Of a stretch of 10,539 bases of DNA, positions 1 to 7,110 are shown piece by piece. Source of the stretch: Leptospiraceae bacterium UBA2033. Lineage in GTDB: Bacteria > Spirochaetota > Leptospiria > Leptospirales > Leptospiraceae. Position 1 is the first letter of the stretch, and each line of letters starts with the position of its first letter. The stretch lies in NCBI GenBank assembly GCA_002333425.1, contig DDBL01000202.1:1-10539 (forward strand), written 5' to 3'. A program made the position numbers and the translations under genes. The notes beneath the pieces are model-generated. The model made no database searches, had not been told where the DNA came from, and saw only the letters and a list, made by a program, of their open reading frames with translations.

Positions 1-93
1 CTTCTTAACTTGACAGCATTGGGCACCGCCCCAAATCAATCCGATAGGATTATAATTATTCCCTTGACAGTAGAAATTGCAACCAATAAATGA
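1..93 (+). CDS. 3' end of an unidentified protein (partial)
   Basis: Frame 1 is open from the window edge to a TGA at 91-93 and gives 30 residues rich in hydrophobic and beta-branched amino acids (a run of four Ile, then PLTVEIA). No start codon is visible, so this is read as the C-terminal end of a gene beginning outside the window. The stop lies 12 bases before the ATG of the ABC exporter on the same strand, so the two may be co-transcribed. The visible stretch is too short to assign a family. The open frame could be chance over 93 bases, but the tight spacing to the next gene supports a real gene end. Confidence 0.5.
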   Translation, partial: LLNLTALGTAPNQSDRIIIIPLTVEIATNK

Positions 94-105
94 ACGTAGA
101 CTCCA

Positions 106-1998
106 ATGAAAATATTCAGGCGGCTTTTATCCTATTCATTGAAATATAAATATCGTTTTGTAGCAGGAATTCTTTTTGCTGTACTAACGGCTCTTATAAA
201 TGCATCCTCTATCACAGTTCTAATTCCTCTTTTTGATGCGCTCGGTTCTGAGAAAAAAACAGATTTTAAATTAGATTATACAATACCTGAATATCATATT
301 TTAATAAAAGAAAAAATGTTTGGACGAAAGTCACTCGATGGTTTAGAAAAAATCAAACGTCTGATTATCGTTTTGAAATTTCGTGTGAATGCCGCGATTA
401 GAGATTTGGATTCAACAGAAATTGTGTGGGCGATTTGTAAATTAATTGTTCCACTCTATCTATTAAAGATGATAACTTTTTTACTTTCCGTTTATTGTAT
501 TGCTACGAGTGGTTATAATGCAGTGCGAGATTTGCGGCAGGAACTTTTTGATAAGGTTCAAACACTTCCACTAACGTATTTTTACAAAGAAAAAACAGGA
601 CTTCTCATGAGTCGTATTATCAATGATGCGGAAATCATTGCAGCAATTATTTCGAGTAACCTACGAGATGCAATTATCAATTTCTTTTATGTAATCACTC
701 ACTTGTTTGTATTATTGTATTTGAACACCGAATTACTATTAATTGCCTCAATCACTGTTCCCGTGATTATTTATCCAGTAACTTTATTTACCAAAAAAAT
801 TTCTAAGTCCACTTCTAAGTTCCAAGAAAGAATGGCAGACTTAAATGCAAATGTTCAGGAAATGATTTCTGGTATCCGCGTTATCCGCAGTTTTTCTATG
901 GAGGCATATGAACTAGAAAAATTCAATGATATCAATACAAAATTATCTCACCGAAATTTTAAAGGGCAGTTTTATTTACAAGTTGCACCTGGTCTAGTTG
1001 AATTGACTTCATCGATTGTTGTTCTAGGTTTTTTTGCAATCGGCGCAAAATTGATATTTAACGGTAGTTTTACGCAAGGTGAGTTTATGGCATTTTTACT
1101 TACACTGTTGTTTTTACTTCGTCCCCTCACTCAACTTTCTCAGATGTTCGGAAAAATCACTCAAGCAAATATTTCAGGTGAAAGAATTTTTGAAATCATT
1201 GATAAGGAAAATTCAGAATCCCACGAAGAAGAATCTAAAGTTCATGTAACAACTCTAAAATATTCCATTCAATTTAAAAATGTTCACTTTCGTTACCCTG
1301 AGACTAACAATGATGTGCTACATGGAATAAATCTTGAAGTAAAAATTGGTGACACCATTGCATTTGTTGGCTCTAGTGGAAGCGGCAAATCAACGTTAAT
1401 GGATTTAATTCCAAGATTCTACAATTTATCAGTCGGAGAAATTACCTTTGATGGTGTAAATATTAAAGACTACAATCTTCATGACTTACGACGAAAAATC
1501 GGAATCGTTACTCAGAATATATTTTTATTTCATGGAACGGTTGCAGAAAATATAGCCTATGGTCGTCCAAATTCCAATCTCACTGATATTATAGAAGCTG
1601 CCAAATTAGCCAATGCACATGAATTTATTTTGGAAATGGAACATGGATACAATAGTATACTCGGAGTTCGCGGGCTAAATCTTTCCGGTGGACAAAGACA
1701 ACGACTGGTAATTGCGAGAGCTTTACTTCGTAATCCTGAGATTTTGATTTTAGATGAGGCTACTAGTGCGTTAGACGCTCAGACTGAAAAATTAGTCGGA
1801 GAAGCACTAGATACCTTATTTAAAAATAGAACTACATTTATCATCGCTCATCGGCTATCCACCATTCGCCGCATTCCCAAAATCGTAGTTATGGATAGCG
1901 GACAAATTGCAGAAATTGGTGATCATGAATCATTGATAGCACAAAATGGACTTTATGCAAAACTCTACGAAAGTCAATTCGTACCAACGCAAGTTTGA
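106..1998 (+). CDS. MsbA-type ABC exporter (fused membrane and ATPase domains)
   Basis: This is a half-transporter expected to work as a homodimer in the inner membrane, exporting a lipid or other hydrophobic substrate; MsbA-like lipid A flippase is the closest role by architecture. Residues 1-345 form the six-helix exporter domain (TM1 about 18-44, TM2 about 107-133, the others between 180 and 345). Residues from about 390 form the ATPase: Walker A GSSGSGKST at 422-430, Q-loop Gln470, signature LSGGQ at 526-530, Walker B ILILDE at 546-551, and H-loop His582. All catalytic motifs are intact. At 630 residues it is about 50 longer than E. coli MsbA; the excess is a roughly 60-residue, partly charged segment between TM1 and TM2 (47-106). 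The ATG at 106 gives a normal exporter N-terminus, although the ribosome site is weak. The substrate cannot be fixed from sequence, so no symbol is given. Confidence 0.93.
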   Translation: MKIFRRLLSYSLKYKYRFVAGILFAVLTALINASSITVLIPLFDALGSEKKTDFKLDYTIPEYHILIKEKMFGRKSLDGLEKIKRLIIVLKFRVNAAIRDLDSTEIVWAICKLIVPLYLLKMITFLLSVYCIATSGYNAVRDLRQELFDKVQTLPLTYFYKEKTGLLMSRIINDAEIIAAIISSNLRDAIINFFYVITHLFVLLYLNTELLLIASITVPVIIYPVTLFTKKISKSTSKFQERMADLNANVQEMISGIRVIRSFSMEAYELEKFNDINTKLSHRNFKGQFYLQVAPGLVELTSSIVVLGFFAIGAKLIFNGSFTQGEFMAFLLTLLFLLRPLTQLSQMFGKITQANISGERIFEIIDKENSESHEEESKVHVTTLKYSIQFKNVHFRYPETNNDVLHGINLEVKIGDTIAFVGSSGSGKSTLMDLIPRFYNLSVGEITFDGVNIKDYNLHDLRRKIGIVTQNIFLFHGTVAENIAYGRPNSNLTDIIEAAKLANAHEFILEMEHGYNSILGVRGLNLSGGQRQRLVIARALLRNPEILILDEATSALDAQTEKLVGEALDTLFKNRTTFIIAHRLSTIRRIPKIVVMDSGQIAEIGDHESLIAQNGLYAKLYESQFVPTQV

Positions 1999-2006
1999 GC
2001 TGGAGA

Positions 2007-3218
2007 CTATAACCAATCTTTTCTTTTGAAATAGTAAATCATGGCAACTAGAATTACTATCATTATGCCCCACACACCAAAATATCCATATTCCCATTTG
2101 AGTTCAGGCATATTCTCAAAATTCATTCCGTAAACACCTGCAATAAAAGTCAATGGAATAAAAATGGTAGCAACTGTAGTTAATACTTTCATAGTTTCAT
2201 TCATCTTTTGACTTAATGAAGAGAAATAAATATTCGTCAAACTCTCAAGTGCTGCATACGTAGCATTAGCCTCTTCAATTGCATTACTACAACTATTCGA
2301 TAAATCTCTGAAATACTTCCGATTCCCTTTGTTTAAAAAATGAGTTCTATCCTGTAAAATATTGGTCAAAGCTTCTTTGAAAGGAGCCAGGGATTTTTTG
2401 ATTTTACTTACATCTTTTTTGTTTTTTTCAATCAACAAGAGAGTCGACTGTTTTGGATTCGTTAGAGTTTGTTTTTCGATAAACGCAACTTCGTGGTTAA
2501 TTGATTCAAGTGTTTCAAAATAATTATCCAAAATTGCATCTAGTAATTGAAACAATAAAAAATCACATTCCTTCTTTCTGACAAGTCCTAGGTTGTCTCG
2601 CATTCTTTGGCGAATATGATTAAAATGATCTCCTACCTCTTCTTGGAAAGACACTAAGTAGTTTTTACCAAGCACGAACGATAGTTGCTCTATGTAAAGA
2701 CGATCAAAGTCATCTTTTGAAATAGACTTAATACTAAAGAAGATATAATCGTCATAATCCTCCATTTTAGGACGCTGTGTTGTATCTACGATTTGTCGTA
2801 CAGTTAAATTTTCCATGCCAAGTGTGTTGCTTATCGTTTCAATTAAATTTACTTCATGAATTCCGTGTAGATTTAACCAGTAGTTATTAGAAAGATTATT
2901 TTTATCTATTAGTTTGTAATCAGTGTTATTCTCTGTTTCGATACAGATTTCTTCATTGTAAGTAAAAAGTTGAAGTTTAACTTCTTCGACTTTTTTTTCT
3001 CCTATAAAGGTATATTCTGATTTACCTTTTGCTTCACTTTTTAATTTAGAATAAAAATTAAAATCGATTCCAGTAATGCTTCCAGTTATTTCAGTGAGAG
3101 AACGTAGACTTCTTAAAAGTACTTCATCAGGATTTTTTAGTGCATGTATTATATTTTCAGGTTTAAAAGGTTCCAGTATTGTTTTTTCAATTTTTTTACG
3201 TGTTAATCTCCATTTCAT
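2007..3218 (-). CDS. corA: CorA-family magnesium/cobalt transporter
   Basis: CorA proteins form inner-membrane pentameric channels that admit Mg2+ (also Co2+ or Ni2+). The 403-residue product has the usual plan: a large soluble N-terminal alpha/beta domain, long helices rich in charged residues (about 225-340), and two C-terminal membrane helices. The first helix (about 345-363) ends in the diagnostic GMN selectivity motif at 364-366, preceded by Tyr. A short acidic loop follows (FENMPE), then a second helix (about 379-397) and a basic tail ending KRKDWL. The ATG at 3216-3218 is supported by an AGGAG ribosome site at 3227-3231, eight bases upstream. The gene converges on the ABC exporter with 8 bases between stops and diverges from the phosphatase gene. 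It is somewhat longer than E. coli CorA (316 residues), as many bacterial CorA proteins are. Confidence 0.95.
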   Translation of the reverse strand: MKWRLTRKKIEKTILEPFKPENIIHALKNPDEVLLRSLRSLTEITGSITGIDFNFYSKLKSEAKGKSEYTFIGEKKVEEVKLQLFTYNEEICIETENNTDYKLIDKNNLSNNYWLNLHGIHEVNLIETISNTLGMENLTVRQIVDTTQRPKMEDYDDYIFFSIKSISKDDFDRLYIEQLSFVLGKNYLVSFQEEVGDHFNHIRQRMRDNLGLVRKKECDFLLFQLLDAILDNYFETLESINHEVAFIEKQTLTNPKQSTLLLIEKNKKDVSKIKKSLAPFKEALTNILQDRTHFLNKGNRKYFRDLSNSCSNAIEEANATYAALESLTNIYFSSLSQKMNETMKVLTTVATIFIPLTFIAGVYGMNFENMPELKWEYGYFGVWGIMIVILVAMIYYFKRKDWL

Positions 3219-3226
3219 CTTTTCAG

Positions 3227-3231
3227 CTCCT
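3227..3231 (-). promoter_or_regulatory. ribosome binding site of corA
   Basis: The minus strand reads AGGAG eight bases before the ATG. It is among the best Shine-Dalgarno matches in the window and fixes the corA start. Confidence 0.75.
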
Positions 3232-3323
3232 GTTTGGACGAATAAGTTAATTTATTTTATTACTATGCTTACTGCCTATTTGCCATTTGCAATGAAATTT
3301 ATCTAAAGTCTTATTTAAGTTTT

Positions 3324-3352
3324 TTGAAAAGTAAAACTCTTGTTTGTATTTC
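3324..3352 (+). promoter_or_regulatory. possible sigma-70 promoter of the phosphatase gene
   Basis: TTGAAA at 3324-3329 and TATTTC at 3347-3352 are separated by 17 bases, giving 5 of 6 and 3 of 6 consensus matches. It lies in the 180-base divergent region between corA and the phosphatase gene, about 47 bases before the preferred start. In AT-rich DNA such matches are common, so this is a weak call. Confidence 0.3.
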
Positions 3353-3398
3353 AGTAAGAAAAAGTTTTTAGTTGCTACAAAAAAGGTTTATATGTGAA

Positions 3399-4487
3399 AT
3401 GGATAGAAGAAGTTTTAAAATGAGTTGGATGTCTACAAGAAATAGGTTTACACTATACGGAGCTTTGTTTGGTTTTTTGTTTCCTAGCCTTTCGAGCCTT
3501 GCAGAAACTTGGATGCGATATGATTTTATTTCATTATCCACAATTCTTCTCGTTCAAAAGTCCAGTCCACTTCTTTGGGTAATTGACAGTGCACCCTTTT
3601 TCCTCGGATTAATTTCCAGAATCGCCGGCAGCAAACAAGAAAGTATAGAAAGAATCAATTCCCGTTTAAATAAAACCAACCAAAGACTAAAATTAGAAAA
3701 TGTCAGAACAAATCAAATGGAAACAGTTCTCCAAGAAATGCTTTCTGATTATGAAAAGGATTTGAATTCGGCAAGGATAATTCAAGAGTTCTCCCTTCCT
3801 GAAATTCCAGTATTCGGTGAATGTAGATTTAGTTACAAATACATACCACTCAACCAAGTTGGTGGCGACTTACTTTCCATTGTCAAATTAAAAGAAGGTG
3901 GAGTAAGTGTGTTAGTCGGAGATGTAGTGGGACATGGAATTTCGGCAGCGTTAATTACTTCTTTAGTAAAAGTTCTCTCAAACAAAAATTGTAAGGCTTA
4001 CGGCGTTTATCCGAAACAATACATGGAAAACTTAAACAAAGAGGTAAGTTACTATTTGCCGGAGGATTATTATTTAACTGCGCTTTATGCCTATTTAAGT
4101 TTTCAAGAACATTCTGCGAAGTTAAATTTTTCACGAGCAGGTCATCCTCATCCATTAGTTTATTCTACAGCAAGTAAAAAAACTAAGACCTATGAAATTC
4201 AAGGCACTCCACTTGGAGTTCTCGGGGACTTAACGTATGAAGAGTTGAGTCTTGATCTATTTTCTGGTGATAAAGTTTTTATGGTAACAGATGGATTTTT
4301 AGAAGTTCGAAACCAAGAAGATAAAATGTTAGGCGTTCAAGGATTTTCAAATATAATCACAGAAGTTTGCCAAAAACAACTCAATCTGGATGAAACAATT
4401 GATTTAATTATTCAAAAAACAAACGATTATTCTCGCGACACCGCCAGTCGAGATGATAAACTGATTTTAGGAATAGAAATTTTTTGA
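3399..4487 (+). CDS. Membrane-anchored PP2C/SpoIIE-type serine phosphatase (RsbU-like)
   Basis: This is probably a signalling protein phosphatase of the RsbU/SpoIIE class, which typically dephosphorylates an anti-sigma-factor antagonist (STAS protein). Numbering from the ATG at 3399 (362 residues), two hydrophobic segments (about 15-35 and 55-75) are followed by a charged coiled-coil-like linker (about 80-125) and the phosphatase domain (about 130-362). The metal-binding motifs are present: VGGD with Asp157, GDVVGHG with Asp175, AGHPHPL, TDG with Asp298, and the final Asp-Asp pair 352-353 followed by KLILGI. It therefore looks catalytically competent. There is no recognisable PAS, GAF, HAMP or receiver domain, so any input must come through the short membrane part or a partner. 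The start is uncertain: the frame extends to a TTG at 3372, and an ATG at 3420 has a closer AGAAG ribosome site. No STAS or kinase partner lies in the window. Confidence 0.88.
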   Translation: MDRRSFKMSWMSTRNRFTLYGALFGFLFPSLSSLAETWMRYDFISLSTILLVQKSSPLLWVIDSAPFFLGLISRIAGSKQESIERINSRLNKTNQRLKLENVRTNQMETVLQEMLSDYEKDLNSARIIQEFSLPEIPVFGECRFSYKYIPLNQVGGDLLSIVKLKEGGVSVLVGDVVGHGISAALITSLVKVLSNKNCKAYGVYPKQYMENLNKEVSYYLPEDYYLTALYAYLSFQEHSAKLNFSRAGHPHPLVYSTASKKTKTYEIQGTPLGVLGDLTYEELSLDLFSGDKVFMVTDGFLEVRNQEDKMLGVQGFSNIITEVCQKQLNLDETIDLIIQKTNDYSRDTASRDDKLILGIEIF

Positions 4488-4495
4488 TTAAATTC

Positions 4496-4618
4496 TAGAG
4501 TTGTTGCAAAATTAAATTTAGCGATACTGTCATAGTGAGCTCGTCGAACTATGCTTTAAAAATAAGTATCCTTCGACACGCTCAGGATGACATTTAAAAC
4601 AATGTTGCAACAAGTCTA
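4496..4618. repeat. BIME/REP-like palindromic element of two inverted hairpin units
   Basis: Outer arms 4496-4509 and 4605-4618 are inverted copies (13 of 14, sharing TTGTTGCAA/TTGCAACAA). Inside lie two inverted units. The left unit is at 4532-4552 and the right unit is at 4568-4588 on the other strand. Both fit AT-xx-TGAGC-nn-GTCGAA-yy-AT, where xx pairs with yy. Each unit folds alone: CATAGT 4531-4536 with ACTATG 4548-4553, and ATCCT 4568-4572 with AGGAT 4584-4588, both around an 11-base loop. The whole element can also fold into one long hairpin. It fills the gap between two convergent genes and could act as a bidirectional transcription end. The right unit resembles, from memory, a dispersed intergenic repeat seen in several environmental bacterial genomes. 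Confidence 0.8.
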
Positions 4619-5695
4619 CTCTTTGTGATTTATAAAATATTCTAAAACTTTTGTGTTTAATTCCGCAAAAGAATCTGCTTTAAAAACTTGATCGTAATTT
4701 CTATGACTTCCCTTATCAGGTGAGCCTTTTAAATAATGCAAGTCATAGTGATTTTTTAATAACAAAAGAGCTACCGTATAACGATCCTTATCCGCTATGG
4801 CTTGCGTAATTTGTGAAAAATTTTCCCGACTCATGAATCTTTTTAGGTATTGAAGTTTATGCAAAATAAATTCGTCCGATTTATCGTATTCCTCTGCTAA
4901 ACGTTTTGCACGGAGTTCCAAAGGAAGTTCTACCCAAATTTTTTTCCCAGACATCATCTTCGAATAAAAATTTTCGGGTAATAGCAATTTGCCTATCTTT
5001 TTACTTTCCCCTTCTACAATTGTATAAGATGAGTTATTTTTTTGTAAAGCTTGGTATAAGTAAGACTCAAATAATTTCTGAGAAGGCTGTTCCGATGAAT
5101 CTCCGCCCAGAAGAGATCCTTTGTGATTTGCGTATTTTTCTAAGTGTATGGCAGGAAGATTTGCATTTTGTAAGTTAGAGATTAATTCTGATTTACCGCT
5201 ACCACTTGGTCCGTAAATCGAAATAGTTTCAGGAAGACTCTCACTGTGAAAGTAGTCATTTACAAACCTACGATATGATTGGTATCCACCATCTACTAAA
5301 GTAGTTTTGTAGCCAATCATGTCCATCACAGCAAAGAGAGATTTGGAGCGCATCCCACCTCGCCAGCAATAGACGATAAAATGACAAAATGGTTTGTGGT
5401 TGGTTATACTTTTTTGGTTGAATTCAAAAATTAGATTCTCTACTTTTTCTAGATTCTGTTGGAGGTTTCCGGCTATTAACTTTGCTCCCATTTGCCTTGC
5501 GCTAAATGGATTTTGTTTGTATTCTGTTCCGACTATCGCTCTTTCTCTATCGTTTAACACAGGCAGATTAAAAGCCCCCGGAATATGATCTAGGGCAAAT
5601 TCCGATTCGCTTCTCACATCAATTAGAATATGAGTCGATGGAGAAATTTCTTTTAAAATAGTATCAATAGGTTTTGTTTTAGAGCTATGTATCAT
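4616..5695 (-). CDS. selU: tRNA 2-selenouridine synthase (rhodanese plus P-loop)
   Basis: SelU (MnmH, YbbB) replaces sulfur by selenium at the wobble 2-thiouridine of Glu, Gln and Lys tRNAs, using selenophosphate, through a geranylated intermediate. The 359 residues match the family length (E. coli 364). An N-terminal rhodanese domain (about 15-145) carries the catalytic Cys110 in YCWRGGMRS and the family's LNDRERAIVGTEYK region at 47-60. A P-loop GPSGSGKS follows at 162-169, then HLEKYANHKGSLLG at 184-197 and VEGESKKIG at 227-235, both typical of SelU and not of simple rhodaneses. The ATG at 5695 has no strong ribosome site. The TAG stop at 4616-4618 lies in the outer arm of the palindromic repeat, so the last codon is fixed by that element. 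No selD or selA lies nearby; selenophosphate supply would have to come from elsewhere in the genome. Confidence 0.93.
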   Translation of the reverse strand: MIHSSKTKPIDTILKEISPSTHILIDVRSESEFALDHIPGAFNLPVLNDRERAIVGTEYKQNPFSARQMGAKLIAGNLQQNLEKVENLIFEFNQKSITNHKPFCHFIVYCWRGGMRSKSLFAVMDMIGYKTTLVDGGYQSYRRFVNDYFHSESLPETISIYGPSGSGKSELISNLQNANLPAIHLEKYANHKGSLLGGDSSEQPSQKLFESYLYQALQKNNSSYTIVEGESKKIGKLLLPENFYSKMMSGKKIWVELPLELRAKRLAEEYDKSDEFILHKLQYLKRFMSRENFSQITQAIADKDRYTVALLLLKNHYDLHYLKGSPDKGSHRNYDQVFKADSFAELNTKVLEYFINHKE

Positions 5696-5741
5696 GTAAA
5701 ATTGCTTTACTTTTTAGCACTCGAAATGAGAGCTAAAGTCC

Positions 5742-7034
5742 ATGTATGATTCAGTTACCCAAAAAGTAAATCATTCTAAAAATAAAAAAGAGAAAGTTGT
5801 TCGACGTTGTGTAAAAGGATATGCCACAGAGGCACTGAGTCACAGAGAAATGCGGTTTAGTGGCATTCTGCGCTCAATACTCTTTTTATTCTCTAAGTTT
5901 CAAACAAATATAATATATTTACTACTTTTCATTTCTATGCCTGTTTTTTCCTATATGGATTATCCTTATGGAGTAGGATTTCAAATTATCCATTTGCCTT
6001 TACTTCCGATTGACAATGTGAATCCCGGCAAAGGGAAATTTTCTGCAAGAGTAAATGTAAGGCAAATTAATGTATGGTCGATTCAATCCAATCGTTTTAT
6101 TACAGATGGAGAAGAAGGTCAACTAGAGCCTTCTCTTCGTTATGCGCTGACGGATGATTCTCAGGTTGGTTTTAGTGTTCCTATTGCTGGTCGCGGTGGA
6201 GGATTTTTAGATCATTCGATTGAAATTTTTCATAGATCTACAGGTGTGACACAGGGGCAAAGAGATAGTTACCCCAGAAATCGTTTTAATGTAAGTTACG
6301 AACCGCTTGCACCGTATTATCCGCTACTCGACCAAGATATAATCTCTGCGTATTTTATAAGAAATTATGATTTGCGAACTTATCCTAGAAACACAAACGA
6401 TCCACCGGTATTTTTTCCCAGTCAAGAAGACCAACTTCGTAAAATGGTGGTTAATCAATATTTTCCTTATTTGAATGAGTATAAAACAGAAGATTCGATT
6501 GGAAGTTATGATGCTGTCACGTTTGCAAATCCTAAATTCTATTTTCAATCCACAGTCTTGAAGGGAAATTTTTTGTATGATAAAATTACGATGGGAACAC
6601 AGGCAAAAATTCCTGTCCGTACAATTGAACTCATCGGAACTTCTGGACTTGATTTATCCGTATTTGCCGTTTACCATAAAGATTGGTTTAATGGCAAAAT
6701 CAATTGGAAATTTGGAATTTCTTATTCATACTTTGAAACACAAAAGTTTAGAAATTTAGATTTACAAAGAAACCAATGGACGTTTCGTCCTTCTCTGGTT
6801 TATAATTTGAGCGAACATTGGAAATTTCATTTTGAATATGTTTATTACGCCTCTCCCATACTTCGCTGGAATCGTCTGTCCGTTCCCACTCACCAAATCG
6901 GATTAGGTGTTAGCCGCAGATTTGATGATTACAATTTACAATTTGCGTTGTTTGAAAATATTCTCACTTACTCGAATACTCCCGATATTGGATTTTTGAT
7001 TTCGTTAGAGAAGTTTAATCTAAATCTTCTGTAA
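5742..7034 (+). CDS. DUF3187-like envelope (probable outer-membrane) protein
   Basis: The product is a beta-rich exported protein with many alternating aromatic and polar residues, as in outer-membrane barrels. It has the motif I recall as typical of DUF3187 proteins: LDHSIEIFHRSTGVTQGQRD with His164-Arg165. Function is unknown. The start is doubtful. From the ATG at 5742 (GAGAG nine bases upstream) the protein has 430 residues, but the hydrophobic signal-like segment IIYLLLFISMPVFS lies at about residues 56-70, too deep for a normal signal peptide. The ATG at 5850 would give 394 residues and a more normal, if long, signal peptide. Codons for about residues 27-50 come from a copy of the GCCAC-type repeat, so the 5' end has been altered. 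The gene is divergent from selU (46 bases apart) and convergent with the minus-strand genes beyond it; a paralog lies at 8059-9177. Confidence 0.75.
   Translation: MYDSVTQKVNHSKNKKEKVVRRCVKGYATEALSHREMRFSGILRSILFLFSKFQTNIIYLLLFISMPVFSYMDYPYGVGFQIIHLPLLPIDNVNPGKGKFSARVNVRQINVWSIQSNRFITDGEEGQLEPSLRYALTDDSQVGFSVPIAGRGGGFLDHSIEIFHRSTGVTQGQRDSYPRNRFNVSYEPLAPYYPLLDQDIISAYFIRNYDLRTYPRNTNDPPVFFPSQEDQLRKMVVNQYFPYLNEYKTEDSIGSYDAVTFANPKFYFQSTVLKGNFLYDKITMGTQAKIPVRTIELIGTSGLDLSVFAVYHKDWFNGKINWKFGISYSYFETQKFRNLDLQRNQWTFRPSLVYNLSEHWKFHFEYVYYASPILRWNRLSVPTHQIGLGVSRRFDDYNLQFALFENILTYSNTPDIGFLISLEKFNLNLL
5821..5890 (+). repeat. Diverged GCCAC-type repeat copy inside a coding region
   Basis: Positions 5823-5848 match the reverse complement of the right arm of the 7808-8045 element at 21 of 26 bases. 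Downstream, CTGCGCT (5868-5874) and a following TTTTTATT also occur in the left arm of that element (CTGCGCT at 7855-7861). ATGCCAC at 5821-5827 and GTGGCAT at 5860-5866 form a 7-bp inverted repeat within the copy. It lies in frame within the first 50 codons of the DUF3187-like gene. Confidence 0.65.
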
Positions 7035-7110
7035 AATTGACTCGTAGGACACAAATAGTATCTGACATTCCAAGAATCACTTTGGTTTGGTCTTTGTTTA
7101 CTAATTTCAA
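7015..7110 (-). pseudogene. Remnant of a DUF3187-like C-terminus
   Basis: The minus strand here encodes, in one frame up to a TAA at 7015-7017, a peptide ending CVLRVNFTEDLD. The paralog at 8059-9177 has CALRVNFTEDP near its C-terminus, and the DNA is 29 of 31 identical (7024-7054 against 8122-8152). Upstream, IRLKLVNKDQTKVILGMS aligns loosely with IRLLNQTAVLLSFGL of the paralog. It therefore looks like a decayed end of another family member. A TTG at 7110 overlaps the TGA of the zinc-ribbon gene, so a translationally coupled 31-residue peptide cannot be excluded, but no ribosome site supports it. The fragment overlaps the last 20 bases of the plus-strand DUF3187-like gene. Confidence 0.55.

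Noticed and set aside
10..56. TTGACA at 10-15 and TATAAT at 51-56 as a promoter
   Set aside because: The spacing is 35 bases, twice the usable distance, and both lie inside the partial upstream reading frame.
64..92. TTGACA at 64-69 with TAAATG at 87-92 as promoter of the ABC exporter
   Set aside because: The -10 match is poor and the resulting leader would be only about seven bases; co-transcription with the upstream gene is more likely.
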